Of a stretch of 64,000 bases of DNA, positions 1 through 10,983 are shown in pieces. A program made the position numbers and the translations under genes. Source of the DNA: Ipomoea triloba (Eukaryota > Streptophyta > Magnoliopsida > Solanales > Convolvulaceae). The number at the start of each line of letters is the position of its first letter. The stretch's first letter is position 1. The notes beneath the pieces were generated by a model. It was given only the letters and a program-made list of their open reading frames with translations. It did no database searches and was not told where the DNA came from. The stretch spans positions 20,085,662-20,149,661 of the forward strand of contig NC_044916.1 of the NCBI RefSeq assembly GCF_003576645.1, given 5' to 3'.

Positions 1-1040
1 AAAATCAACCGACTTACTTGGCAGGCTTAGTTCTTCCAATATTTCTCTTAAACCTTCAAAGGTTCAATGCCTCCTCCACTATCACCCATCATCCAATCAA
101 TAAACATAAGAACACAAATAAGCTCATAATATCATGAAACCTATTTCTCTTTCTACCCAATAAAATATAAATAAAATAGGATAAAACTTACTAGGCTGGG
201 AGAATTATAATCCACTCTTGAAAGAACATGAGAAGAAAGAAGGATTTTTTTTTTTTAATGGAAGAGAACGGCAATGTAAAGAAGAAGAAGACAACAATTT
301 TTTTCTTTCTTGAAGAAATAATCGGCTAAGGGAGGGAGAAAGATGACTAAATAATCATTCCACTTGAATGAAAATAAATGGGTAGAAATCATATGATTTG
401 GAACTCCCAATTAGTGATAGTAACTTCCAATTAGTAATAGTAACTCCCAATTAGTAATAGTAACTCCCAATTAGTATTTGATAATTTTTTATTGAAAGGA
501 TCATCATTGATTCTTATAGATAGTACCAAATATCCATAGGATATACATTACATACATATCTAACATATATATATACATAGCCGTTAGTATACATATATAC
601 ATATATATTATAGTCAAATCATAACTATACGATCCAAAATAAACATATAATTATATTTAATGTATAGAGAAAGTTGAGTATATATATACTTATGTGTACG
701 TACATACCATCTAGACTATTATATATGCATATACTAACAAATATATATATACTATATCATATGTACATACACATATAACATATATAACAAAATATTAGTA
801 TATATATCTCTTACTTCAAAATATAATCGAAATATAAAATAATATAATTATAAAAGCGTACTAGTTAGTATAAGGATTTATTGGTCCAAATGAACATGGC
901 TCATGACTCAATGATTATGAACATAAGATTAGGCTTCAATGAATATGGTTTAATGACTAAATGAACATTGAGGAGGAAATAGGAATAACTTTGGAAATTT
1001 AAATAAGTAGAATTGGGAGCAGAAATTTTCGGGTGTCACA
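1..1040 (-). mobile_element. Partial Gypsy-type LTR, cut by left window edge
   Basis: AT-rich DNA with no coding capacity that ends in GGGTGTCACA. This matches the terminal signature of the TGTAACACCCC/GGGGTTACA LTR family seen complete at 15666-18302, 38651-40373 and 47482-51174. The purine-rich stretch near 230-400 resembles the comparable part of the 15666-18302 copy, which suggests minus orientation. It contains four tandem copies of a 20-bp unit (AACTCCCAATTAGTAATAG-like) at 401-480 and TA/CATA-rich simple sequence at 540-860. The left boundary is outside the window, so solo LTR versus full element cannot be decided. Confidence 0.45.
401..480. repeat. 20-bp tandem repeat x4
   Basis: Four consecutive 20-bp units at 401, 421, 441 and 461, each a variant of AACTCCCAATTAGTAATAG and differing at one to four bases. 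Likely a small expansion inside the LTR fragment. Confidence 0.85.
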
Positions 1041-1911
1041 ACATCTCTTTGCGATATCTCGCCAAAGAGATGATCCTAAACTCTTGAAGAGATCGGGGCC
1101 CTCGATCTAACAAGGTCATACAAAACATACACACAATTTCAACATTCCCCAAAGAAATCAAAGTCATTCATTAAATTAGATCATAAATACCAAATCTCCA
1201 TTCTCCCTAGCCCCTATCCTAGGGATTAGCCCTTCATAGGCTTTAACAATGTCATCTCATTCAAATAGAAAAGCATATCTACAAGATCAAGATAAAAAGC
1301 AAATAACTTTAAGGAAAAGGAAAAGCAAGAGAAATTCAAAGAGAAAACAAGTCTTAATGAAAGAGTTTACCCAAGGGATCTCAAAGCTGTGGAGATCCAA
1401 GTTCTCTTCTCCAAGGAGCTCCTCCTCCCTCTCCTAATCCTATCTAACCCTAACCTAAAATGAGAAGTGAAAAATTGACAAAAGACTCCCTCATCCTAGC
1501 TGAAATGTCCCTTAAATACTAAAACATCGCGCAGGATTCTGGTGCCGCCCCACGCCTGCTCACACGCGTGTGGACTGGCGTGGACGGTTACTGGAATAAT
1601 TCCACGCCAGCTCACACGCGTGGTGGTGCTCGTGGGCGTGGGTTTCTTCGTTTTCGTTCCTTTTGTTGTTTCCGGTTTGGTTTTTGTGTGCTCCCGTGTG
1701 GCTTGATTCTTCTTTTTACTGATTTTTGCTCTCTTTGGTTGATTTCAGCCTTCATTCCTGTGGGAATTCGCCAAAACACTCCACACGAAACTCATTTGCA
1801 ATTTGTTAGTAAAATAACATGGAAACACACAATTGCACTCTTCAAGACCTTGTTTTGGCAAGAAATCAACTTAATTAGTTCTAGATAATTAGGTAATTTT
1901 GGCGTCTATCA
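1041..1911 (-). mobile_element. Partial LTR of the CACACGCGTGTG family
   Basis: On the minus strand this begins TGATAGACGCC at 1911, like the TGATAA starts of the two complete solo LTRs at 4702 and 9465. It carries the same GC-rich promoter-side block: two CCACGC..CACACGCGTG..GGCGTGG palindromes at about 1551-1645 separated by an AATAATTCC-type spacer. The other end is not a recognisable LTR end; it abuts the Gypsy LTR terminus at 1040, so it appears truncated there. No TSD was found. Two small frames here (1249-1437, 1568-1888) lie inside the LTR and are not genes. Confidence 0.6.
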
Positions 1912-3282
1912 GAACGACTCCAAATTCATAGTCGAACAGGTACACAAAATCTGGTTGCAGATATGACAACCGAAGAGCTGAGGTAAATGATGTATTTTTG
2001 TCTGGTGCACTTATTGAGAAATTACCCGACTCTTGGTATGACTTCAAGAACAAAATGAAACATGAAAGGCGCAGCTATACTCTACAAAATGAAACATGAA
2101 AGCAAATATCGTTGGAGATCTAGAAGAGTGGGTCGTGGACACTGGAGCATCTCACTACTTCTGCAATAACAAGGATATATTCAAGGTATTTGAACATATC
2201 ACTGAAGGAAAACAAGTGTTCATGGGAAACTCCAGCGTCTCTCAGGTAAGTGGTAAAGGGAGAGTAGTACTTATGTTATATTCTAGGAAGCAATTAATGT
2301 TGAAAAATGTGTTGTATGTCCATTCCCTCCATAGAAACTTAATTTCCGGAGCCTTGTTAAACATGGTCGAGATTAATATGATGTTTGGGTCTAACCGTCT
2401 GGTCATGACTCGCTATGGAAAATTCCTTGGGAAGGGATACTTGCGTGGAAGAATTTTTGTGTTAGATGTGTCTGTAATTAGGCCTACCCCTGCTGTTGAG
2501 GGTCCCCCTTTGACCATTTATGATTTCATTCCAAATTGGCATGGCCCAAGGAATAATAATAATAATAATAATAATGCTTCCCCTTCAGCTTATATCTCTA
2601 TCTCTTTTAATATATGGCATGGTAGATTAGGGCATGTTGGTGCAAAGTGTTTAAATAGATTGAAAAACATGAATTTGCTGCCAAACTTGTCTAGCCATTC
2701 TTATTCTCAATGAGAAACATGTGCCTAAGCAAAATTTGCTAGAAAATCTTTCCCTTCTATAAATCATCATACTACATCTGTGTTAGAACTAATTCATTCT
2801 GACTTAGCGGATTTTAAAAACATTGAAAGTAAAGGTGGAAAATGTTATTATATTACGTTTATTGATGATTTTTCCCGTTATACAAAAGTGTATCTTTTAA
2901 GAACAAAGGATGAAGCCGAACAAAAATTTATGGTTTTTAAAGCAGAAGTAAAAAACCAATTGGATAAAAATATTAAAAGGCTTCGATCCAAGAGGGGAGA
3001 AGAATATGAAGCAAATTCCGTCAAAAAGTTGTGTGAGGCTTCGGTCGCTGCTCCTTATACTCCCCAACAAAATGGCATGGCTGAGAGAAAGAACAGAACT
3101 CTCAAAGAGATGATCAATGCAATGCTAATTAGCTCATGTGCTCTAGACTCTTTGTGGGGGGAAGCTGTTTTAACAGCCAACCACATTTTAAATAGAGTAC
3201 CTCATAGAAGATTTGAAAAAAAAAACCCTATGAGTTGTAGAGAGGGCATGCTCCAAATATCAAATACTTTAAACTATGGAGC
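1912..3282 (+). pseudogene. Decayed Copia gag-pol, fragment 1 (gag remnant to integrase)
   Basis: Remnant of a Ty1/Copia polyprotein. A gag scrap (about 1912-2080, reading NDSKFIVEQVHK) is followed after a deletion by the aspartic protease region (VVDTGASHYFCNN, 2129-2167). Next come the GAG-pre-integrase (WHGRLGHVGAKC, about 2614-2650) and the integrase core (ITFIDDFSRY, then PYTPQQNGMAERKNRTLKEM near 3055-3110). Stops interrupt it, for example TGA at 2711 and TAA soon after, where the sister copy at 34225-38412 reads Cys and Glu. The reading frame is broken in the codon series for K-L-W at 3282 by the nested Copia and resumes at 8965. Same family as the minus-strand copy at 34.2-38.4 kb. 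It is a dead element. Confidence 0.9.
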
Positions 3283-3409
3283 AATGAGATCGTGTTCAAT
3301 CATTTATTCACAGAGAGAGATGGATTACAGATAATGACTCTACACTAACTGTCTACACTGAAGGCTAAAGAATAGGAACAAACTAAACTAACATTTACTT
3401 GGTCACACA
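3283..3409 (-). repeat. 3' LTR of nested Copia
   Basis: 127-bp LTR, about 98% identical by eye to 8837-8963 (differences at the ATTTATT/GTTTATT, AAGGCT/ACGGCT and TCACACA/TCTCACA positions). On the minus strand it starts TGTGAGACC-like and ends in CTCATT. Confidence 0.92.
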
Positions 3410-3424
3410 CACCCCCTCAAGCAC
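3410..3424 (-). other. Polypurine tract of nested Copia
   Basis: On the minus strand the sequence between the last codons (..QPCA stop) and the 3' LTR reads CTTGAGGGGGTGTG, the purine-rich primer site for plus-strand DNA synthesis. The 51935-56367 element has the matching TTGAGGGGGCG. Confidence 0.75.
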
Positions 3425-4701
3425 AAGGTTGGAGAGACACAACGTTGAGCTTGTCCCTGAGAGCTAGAAAACGAGTCGCTGGTAACGGCTTGGTGAAAAT
3501 GTCAGCAATCAGATCCTTCGTTGATATAAAATTGACCAGGAAGTCCCCAGATGCGACCTTGTCTCGGACAAAGTGAGTCAATTTCAACGTGTTATGTTTT
3601 GTCATGAAACACTGGATTCGCGCACATATATGTAGCCCCGAGGTTGTCAAACCACAGCGTAGTTGGTCCACCTGCATGTAAGCCCAGTTCCTTTAACAAA
3701 GACACAATCCACGTGACCTCAGCCGAGACATCAGCTAGCCCTTTGTATTCTGCTTCAATCGAGGAGCGAGCTACTGTCCGCTGTTTCCGAGATACCCAGG
3801 AAACCAAGTTGGACCCGAGGAAGACAGCATACCCACTTGTAGACTTGCGATCAGTCGGACAGCCGGCCCAGTCGGAGTCAGAGAAAGCATGTATGTCACC
3901 CGATGTTGACAATGAGATACGGAGTCCATAATCTAGGGTGCCCTTGACATATCGGAGTACCCGCTTCAGAAGACCCCAGTGTTCTATTGTGGGAGCATGC
4001 ATGAACTGGCATAGTCGATTAACTGCATAGGAGAGATCTGGGCGTGTGATTGTTAAATACTGCAGAGCCCCAGCTAACCGGCGATACTAGGTCGGATTAT
4101 CAAAACTGACATCGGTCGGAGTAACGGCCTGAGTAACCGATGCTGGGGTAGCTAGAGGCTTGCACTGAGTCATACCTGCACGCTTGAGCAAATCACCCAT
4201 GTAACGGCGTTGTGAGAGAACCAAACCGCCAGATACCAGGAGAGTTTCTATACCAAGGAAAAAACTGGGAGCACCAAGATCTCTAATCTTGAAAGTGGAT
4301 GCCATACGAGCCAGAAGGTTATCAATGAGCGTGGAATCATTACCCATCATAATAATATCGTCCACATAGACTAACAAAAACACCCTGGATGTGCCGCAGG
4401 AGTAGTGAAACAGAGACACATCAGTTTTAGAGGCGGAGAACCCGGTGACTAGGAGAAAGTCATGGAGGCGTTTGAACCATGCACGAGGGGCCTGTTTTAA
4501 ACCATACAAAGATTGTTGGAGGTGACACACGTGATCGGGATGAGCTGGGTCCTCATAACCTGGAGGTTGTCGCATAAAGACCGTCTCAGCTAGATGGCCA
4601 TTTAAAAAGGCGTTGTGGACATCAAGCTGACGCAAAGTCTACCTGTTGGTAACTGCAAAGGAAAATAGCAGGCGGACCGTTGTCGATTTGACAACGGGAC
4701 T

Positions 4702-6026
4702 TGATAAGACTCCGAGATACCCTTATTTCAGGCACGTTTTAGGGTGTTTTATCGCATCTATAACGTTCTTATCTGGCAAATTATGTGCGTAAATGCTTGA
4801 AAATTACTAACTGATGCACAAAAGCTATTTTTAGCTTAAAAGAAGCAAAACAAGAGCCCCGGGAGCAAATAGGACCAAATGATGAGCTAAAAGAGCAAAC
4901 CTAGCAAAGGCGGAGCCCCGGAGGACTAATCTAGAAGGCCACACGCGTGTGAGCAAGCGTGGAAACTTTCCAGAAGCTCCCCACGCACGCTCACACGCGT
5001 GTGAGAGGCGTGGAGGCGTGATGCGCGAAATTCAGCTAGGGTTGTCATTTCGGAGACTATTTAAACCCCTTTGATGAATTTTCAGAGGAGGATTTTCCAG
5101 ATTTTTAGTCTTCACTTTTCTTAGTTTTTCTTTGGAGAGTTTTCTCCATTTTTCTTAGTTTTTAGATTAAATCAATCTCCATTGTAGAAGACAACAAGCT
5201 TGGATTGAAGATCTTCTTCTCTCTAGGTGACCTCTATTACATTTCTATATTTTTAGTTGTCTTGTTCTTGGATTGAATTAGCTCTTACTTTCATTTCATA
5301 TCATGAGTAGCTAATTTAGTCTAGGGATTTGGATTGTGTGATTGAATATTGCTCTTGTGATGGTCTTATTTCTATATCTTGGATCTATGAGTTTGTGTTG
5401 ATGGATTATCTATTCTTGTCTTTTGATTGTTGTTTTGTTGCGATCTTGTTTGGATTTGGCCAATCTAGATGAGAGATTGAGCTCTTGACTCTTTCATGTC
5501 TTTGATTAGAGTTAGGATTTGAAGCTTTACACAATCAAAGTTCCTATGGACTTCTTAAGAATAGTAGGATGGTGTGTAGCTAAAGTGTTTGATAAAATGT
5601 CTCTTAGAACTTTGGATGCTTGTAGGCACTCCTAAGTCAAAGAAGCCTTAGTACACAAGGTGGAAAAGGACTAAGACAACACACTCTTGAATAGACCATA
5701 TCCTAGCAATCCTAATCCTTGACCTTAGACTCTCACTATGCAATATTCATGAACACTATCCAATCCCTACCCCTTTTACATATTCCCAAAACCACTTTTA
5801 CTTTACTACTCTTTTGCACTCACAACCAACCAATGAACTATACTCTCACTTGCAATTCCACCCTTCACCACACTCAAATCTTATGCATGAATCTATCTAG
5901 TAAACTCCCGAATGTTTGACACACCTCCACGTCCCTCCTTCGAGACCGACACTTGGGAAGTCATTGACCTTCCGTTTTAACACAAATATCTTTTGACATT
6001 TCACCCTATACACGCAAGTGTTGTCA
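4702..6026 (+). mobile_element. Solo LTR, 1325 bp, CACACGCGTGTG family
   Basis: Starts TGATAAGACTCC, ends GTGTTGTCA, with a perfect 5-bp TSD. It carries no internal coding region, PBS or PPT, so it is a recombined solo LTR. It has two GC-rich palindromic blocks with CACACGCGTGTG (about 4940-5015) and a TATA-like ATTTAAACC just downstream (about 5065), an apparent LTR promoter. Frame 5719-5919 is incidental. It belongs with 9465-10749 and 1041-1911; large Gypsy (Athila/Tat-type) origin is my inference from LTR size and has not been shown. Confidence 0.92.
4938..5018. promoter_or_regulatory. Paired CACACGCGTGTG palindromes upstream of LTR TATA box
   Basis: Two copies of an imperfect dyad, CCACGC..GCTCACACGCGTGTGAG..GGCGTGG-like, separated by ACTTTCC. 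They lie about 50-130 bp upstream of a TATA-like ATTTAAA. The same arrangement occurs at 9684-9765 and about 1551-1645, so it is conserved within the LTR family. Confidence 0.6.
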
Positions 6027-8822
6027 GGACTGAAAGTATCAAAAAAGTCTTCTCCTGCCACCTGGTTAAAACCTTTAGCTACTAGTCGCGCCTTGTAGCG
6101 CTCAATAGTACCGTTGGCCTTCCGTTTAGTTCTGTACACCCATTTACACCCAATAATATTCATGTCGGGTTTTGGAGGTACAAGAGTCCAGGTGCTATTG
6201 TGTAATAGAGCGTTGAACTCCTGATCCATGGCATCCCGCCACTAAGGGTGGGACACCGCCTGAGTGTAGCAGGTAGGATCTGCAGGCCCTGGATCAGTTG
6301 TGAGCGAATGAAATGGCTCCCCGGTGCCCCGAGTCATGTGCCAAAGTCGCATATTGTGCTCCCGCTGTTGGGGATCGGCCGCGTTGCGCCGCTTTGGGGC
6401 ACGGGTTCTGGTAGCAACTGGTTGAGCCGGTGCGGGTATAGTGGCGGAAGGTACTTCGGGAACAGCAGTCGGTACCATTGGGCTTGAACCCCATGGTTCT
6501 GGTGGCTCCTTTTACTGTATGTTACCCTGTAAAGAAGTAGCAAAGGGAAACACAGTTTCGTCAAAGCGGACATGCCGACAGATAAAGGTTTTTCCAGTAT
6601 TAAGGTTTAAGCAACGATATCCCCGGAATGATGTAGGATAACCTAAGAACACACACGGGGCTGACCGGAGCTCAACTTTGTGACGATTATAGGGGTGGAG
6701 GTGAGGATAACATAGACACCCGTAAACCCGGAGGGATGTATAGGAGGGTGGTGTTTTAAACAAACGAAAAAATGGGGTATCAAACTGTAAAACCGAGGAT
6801 GGTAAACGGTTTATCAGATATGTAGTTGTTTCGAACGCGGTGTCCCAGTGTTTTAAAGGAACTGACCCTTCTGCGAGTAGAGCCAAGCCGGTTTCGATGA
6901 TGTGTCGGTGTCGGCGCTCTACTCGGCCGTTTTGTTCATGTTTGTAGGCACAGGATTGCCTATACACTATACCAAGAGATTTAAACAACTTTTGTAATCG
7001 ACAGTACTCACCCCCTAAATCAAACTATATGGCCTTGATAGAACGGGAGAACAGCCGTTCTACCATGGCCCGAAAAACATCGAATATTTTATATATATCG
7101 ATTTTTACACGTAAAGGAAAATACCAACAAAACCGGGTATGATCATCAACAAAAAGTACGAAGTAACGAAAACCTTCTGAAGAAATAACCGGGGCTGGAC
7201 CCCAAATGTCCGAATAGATTAAGTCTAATACATTGGAACTAGATGTGTTTATTCTATCTAGGGGAAAACGGGAGGATTTGCCCAATTGGGCGGACAAACA
7301 GAGACGCGGCTGGCTTATTTTCTGCGGTGAAACAGGACAGGACCGGAGAACACATTGTGGGACACGGGAGTGCAGGTGGCCTAGACGACGATGCCATACG
7401 GCGGAAGGAGCTCAAGCGGTCAGATACGCTGAATGCACCCGGGGTACTAGAAGTGAGTATAAACCACCCGAACTGGACCCTTTAAGGAGCACCGCCTTGG
7501 TGATGCAATCCTTCACAAGAAAAAATGTGGGGTGAAATTCAAAATATACGTTTTTATCAATAGTAAAACGATTAACCGACAATAACGACGCAGATAATTG
7601 TGGCACATGCAAGATATTAGGCATTTTAAGAGACTTTGAAACTGTGGGAATCGAAGAGAAACCAATACTAGAAATACCCAAACCTGCGCCATTACCGACA
7701 CGGAGAACATCACTGCCCGTGTACTCATCAGCTTGCGTCAGCATGGTTGGATGCGGAGTAGCGTGCGACGTAGCTCTTGTGTCTGGAAACCATGTGGAAC
7801 CAGCCTGCGACATGCCTCCGTCATCAGTAGCAACCGCAACATTGGCCTGTGCTAGAAGCTGTTCGGAGTAGCGCCGATAGCAGTAAACGACAGTGTGGCC
7901 GTGTGAACGGCAAATCTGACAGCGCGGCGATCCACCACGCCCACGGCCTGATCCGCCTCAACCTCGTCCCTGCCATTAGTTGCCGCGTCCACCACGATTT
8001 GAACGCCCGCCATCGCCATGGTTTCGGCGTCCTCTGTTTGCGACTATTGTCGTGGGCGAACCAGCCGGGAATGGTGCGACGCTCGCAAAATCATCAGCGT
8101 AGATGAACTGTTGAGCATGGAGGCAATCGGCTAACTGAGGGATGGAAACGGGATTACCTGAGACCACCAGAGATGCCGCCATCGCCCTGAATTCCGGCCG
8201 AAGACCTCTGAACACATAGAGGTTTTGTTCGTCCAATGAGACAGGGCGTCCGGCGAGAGCAAGGTCGGTGACTAGAAGCTGTGCTCTGCCCAGGTACTCG
8301 GCCGGCGATGAATCTCCCTGACGGAGAGATTGAAATTGTGCGAGAAGATTGAGGCAGCGTGCGCGAGTCGATGATCCGAGCGCTGCTTCGATGGAGCTCC
8401 ATACCTCGCGTGCGGTGGTGTGGCCAACCGCAAGGTACATTACCTCCTCGGAGAGGGAGGCAACCAGCATGGACAAGATAGATTGGTCCTGCTGCATCCA
8501 GACGATGTACGCTAGATTGGAAGCGGTGGAAGTGGCTTCGGCCGATGTGGTGCCGTCGGCGGATTCCGCGGTGATTTCTGCTGGTGGACACGGCAAGGTT
8601 CCATCAACATAACATAATAAACCTTGACCTTTGAGGAACGGCACAAGCTGAGTGCGCCAAAAAAGATAGTTTCGTGTCGTCAATTTGATCGACACGAAGT
8701 GGTGAGCGGAGTTGAGGGGGTTCGGAGTGGTGGCGACCGCTGGCGCAGGAGGCGCTGTCACAGTGCACTCGGAATCATTGGTGGCCATCGGAAAAGAAGA
8801 TAGAGCAAAGATGAACCTAACA

Positions 8823-8836
8823 CTAGGCTGATACCA
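8823..8836 (-). other. Primer binding site of nested Copia
   Basis: On the minus strand TGGTATCAGCCTAG directly follows the 5' LTR. It resembles the initiator-Met tRNA 3' end (TGGTATCAGAGC) used by most plant Copia elements. Confidence 0.8.
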
Positions 8837-8963
8837 AATGAGATCGTGTTCAATCGTTTATTCACAGAGAGAGATGGATTACAGATAATGACTCTACACT
8901 AACTGTCTACACTGACGGCTAAAGAATAGGAACAAACTAAACTAACATTTACTTGGTCTCACA
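8837..8963 (-). repeat. 5' LTR of nested Copia
   Basis: 127-bp LTR matching 3283-3409. The minus strand reads TGTGAGACC..ATCTCATT and then runs straight into the PBS. Confidence 0.92.
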
Positions 8964-8964
8964 G

Positions 8965-9464
8965 GGGCTGCTTAGCAGAGCTGGGACTTCCGCCCTTCAA
9001 AAGGCCTAATCTAGGACCTAAAACGATATATGACATTTTTGTTGGGTATGTTGAGAACAGTGATGCGTACAAGTTTATGTGTTTGGAGAATCGCTCTATG
9101 TGTGAATCTAGAGATGTTATCTTCTTTGAACACTTATTTCCTTTAAAGAATTCTCATGATTTATCTGTTGACAGACTTCAAAGCAATGATCATATTGTAT
9201 TTCATAGTAATACAAATGATACAGATGAGCCTAGAAGAAGAAAAAGGCCAAGAATTGAGAAAGGCTTTGGCTCTGACTTTATAACTTTTGTAACAGAGTT
9301 GAAAGACTTAAATGAGCTATGTGATCAGTTCATCTGTCAACTAGTGTTAAAAAAAGAACCAAAGACCTTCGAAGAAGCCATGCGCTCGGTATATTCAACC
9401 TTATGGAAGGAAGCAATCAAAAGTGAGTTAGACTCAATACAGTCGAACCTCACTTGGAGTTGGT
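8965..9464 (+). pseudogene. Decayed Copia gag-pol, fragment 2 (integrase C-end to RT start)
   Basis: Continues fragment 1 after the nested insertion. It reads W-G-C-L-A-E-L-G-L-P, then YVENSDAYKFMCLENRSMCESRDVIF-type text (9077 on), the acidic linker TDEPRRRKRPRIEK (about 9220-9262), and the RT lead-in FEEAMRSVYSTLWKEAIKSE (9370-9429). The parallel sequence is at 36667-36138 (-). It is interrupted at 9464 by the solo LTR. Confidence 0.88.
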
Positions 9465-10754
9465 TGATAAACACCAAGCATAGCACTTATAAGGGCTCTT
9501 TATTAGATTAAAAGCGCATCGTTTTGACATCAGATTACAACAATTGCATGCATTTTAGCTCAAATGCGATTAAAATCTTCTAACAACATTTCTAGAAAGA
9601 GTTTTAAGGTATTTCACAGGTTGGAGAGGGATTTGAGGCTAAAATAGAGGAAAAGACAAACAAGCCGAATTGCAGTAGCGTCCCACGCAGCCTCACACGC
9701 GTGTAGCTGGGCGTGGAATAATTCCAATGAGCTCCCACGCCTGCCACCACGAGTGGAAGCAAGCGTGGTCGGGCCAAGGGCCATTTTGGGAAATTTGTTC
9801 CCTTTTGTCACCTATATAAATCCCTTTTGCCCTAAACCTAAAGAAGAAGAATAGATCAGAAAATTCATAGAATAGGGTAGAATAGATCTAGAGGGTTTTC
9901 TCCCCTCTTGGGGGAAAATTCCTTTCTTTCATAGTTTAGGATAGATCAAGGGCAAGAATGAATATTGGGATTTCAAGATCAAGGTTGTAAAAATTCCCCT
10001 TTCTAAGGGTGGTAACCATTCTCTTCCATTTCTAATTCAATACTTGTTTCTTTGAATTCTCCTTTCTTGTTCTTGTTTCTTAGTATGCTAGAGTAGATTA
10101 GATAGGGGATTGGTGGCCCCATGGTAGATCTATGTGGATGTTTAATATTATTGCTTTGATTTGTGAATTGCTTGATTGTTGGATGTTGAACTTGTGTGGA
10201 TGATGATCTTCAAACTTTGTGCCTTTTGTGGCCACATTAGGTAGCAAACCCAAAGGAAGTGAGTGTATGCGCGATAGCGGCCACTCACGAGTCTAATTCA
10301 CCCACATCTCCGCTCTTAGTCCGAAAGGACGAGATCCAAGAGGAGTGGTAGACAAAGTGTTCGATAAAATGCCCCAACCGAATGAGGATGTGGGAGTCCA
10401 AAGTGTGACGCCACTTGGTGATGTGCCACGAACTCCCTAGTCTATTCCACAACTTGCACTCGCAAAACCATCCAAAGATAGACCACATGGAAAAGCCTAA
10501 AGCCCCAATCTCCACTTTACTTTTCTTTACTTTACACAACCACTGCCAACCTTCCCCTTCTTACAAATGAATCCAATCCTTCGCATTCCCGTAACTCTTT
10601 CTCTTCAACCTCTTAGATGCCAACACACTAATTCGATTCCCATTCGTCATCCTTGAGAGACACGACACTCGGGGAGTCTTGACTCTTCGTTTTACCACCT
10701 TCACCTACATTCACATTCACTCACCCTCACCGCAATACACACAGCATCATTGGT
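9460..10754. repeat. Target-site duplication TTGGT around solo LTR
   Basis: TTGGT at 9460-9464 and 10750-10754 directly flank the TGATAA..GCATCA insert. The junction restores the RT reading E-L-V-N-L-P-K-G. Confidence 0.95.
9465..10749 (+). mobile_element. Solo LTR, 1285 bp, CACACGCGTGTG family
   Basis: Starts TGATAAACACC and ends CACAGCATCA with a perfect 5-bp TSD. It shares with 4702-6026 the TGATAA start, two CCACGC/CACGCGTG palindromic blocks (about 9684-9765), a following TATATAAATCCC TATA-like box (about 9814-9826), a GTGTTCGATAAAATG-type segment and the GACACTCGGG..TTGACTCTTCG end region. No internal genes. Frames 9614-9811 and 10285-10539 are incidental. Confidence 0.92.
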
Positions 10755-10983
10755 TAATCTACCCAAAGGGTGTAAACCAATTGGCTGTATGTGGATCTTT
10801 AAAAGGAAATTGAGGCCAGATGGGTCTATTGAAAGATTCAAAGCAAGGCTGGTAGCAAAGGCTACACTCAGAAGTTTGGTAAAGATTATTTTTATACCTA
10901 TTCACTAGTAACAAAAATTGCAACCATATACGCATTCTCTTTGCTCTAGCCTCTTTGTACAGGTTGATAGTCCACTAGATGGA
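10755..10983 (+). pseudogene. Decayed Copia gag-pol, fragment 3 (RT start)
   Basis: Reads VNLPKGCKPIGCMWIFKRKL..GSIERFKARLVAK and, after frame changes, SLVTKIATI..LFALASLYRLIVH: the first part of the Copia reverse transcriptase. The catalytic YVDD part and RNase H are missing. The similarity stops where the minisatellite begins. Confidence 0.85.

Larger units (their letters stand above)
4697..6031. repeat. Target-site duplication GGACT around solo LTR
   Basis: GGACT at 4697-4701 and 6027-6031 flank the TGATAA..TTGTCA insert exactly. Joining the outer copies restores the RT codons F-S-P-V-V found in the sister element near 54945. Confidence 0.95.
3417..8788 (-). pseudogene. Nested Copia gag-pol, inactivated
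   Basis: Minus-strand gag-pol. The gag (8788-7976) has the UBN2-type retrotransposon gag signature (LTTRNYLFWRTQLVPFLKGQ). Then follow a degenerate zinc-knuckle region near 7870-7930, protease (WFPDTRATSHATP, 7790-7740), GAG-pre-integrase and integrase (7297-6512), reverse transcriptase ([14 protein letters not shown], 6160; YVDDIIMMGND, about 4370-4335) and RNase H ([16 protein letters not shown], then ADIFTKPLP near 3500). Inactivating changes include a stop at 7976, the DTG protease motif altered to DTR, a TAG at about 7022 where the sister element reads CAG, and the solo LTR at 4702-6026. Several stops are C-to-T type, as expected for methylated silent copies. Confidence 0.92.
3283..8963 (-). 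mobile_element. Nested Copia retrotransposon with 127-bp LTRs
   Basis: Complete in outline: LTRs at 3283-3409 and 8837-8963, a PBS (TGGTATCAGCCTAG on the minus strand, 8823-8836) touching the 5' LTR, gag-pol remnants, and a polypurine tract (GAGGGGGT) before the 3' LTR. The two LTRs differ at about 3 sites. Flanks GGAGC (3278-3282) and GGGGC (8964-8968) look like a 5-bp TSD with one change. Removing the insert restores the host Copia reading W-G-C. Very short LTRs and a W-R-T-Q gag are shared with the element at 51935-56367, so both belong to one Copia lineage. A 1325-bp solo LTR later inserted into its RT domain. Confidence 0.93.

Noticed and set aside
1249..1888. Two frames (62 and 106 residues) near the left edge
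   Set aside because: Both are inside the LTR fragment 1041-1911, and the second crosses the CACACGCGTGTG block; no homology is recognisable.
1035..1916. A full solo LTR with TSD at 1041-1911
   Set aside because: The right flank is GAACG, but no GAACG or related 5-bp copy lies at the left junction, and the left end is not a matching LTR terminus; it was kept as a truncated LTR.
9077..9511. 144-residue frame as an independent gene
   Set aside because: It is the integrase-to-RT linker of the outer Copia, and its last residues run into the solo LTR.
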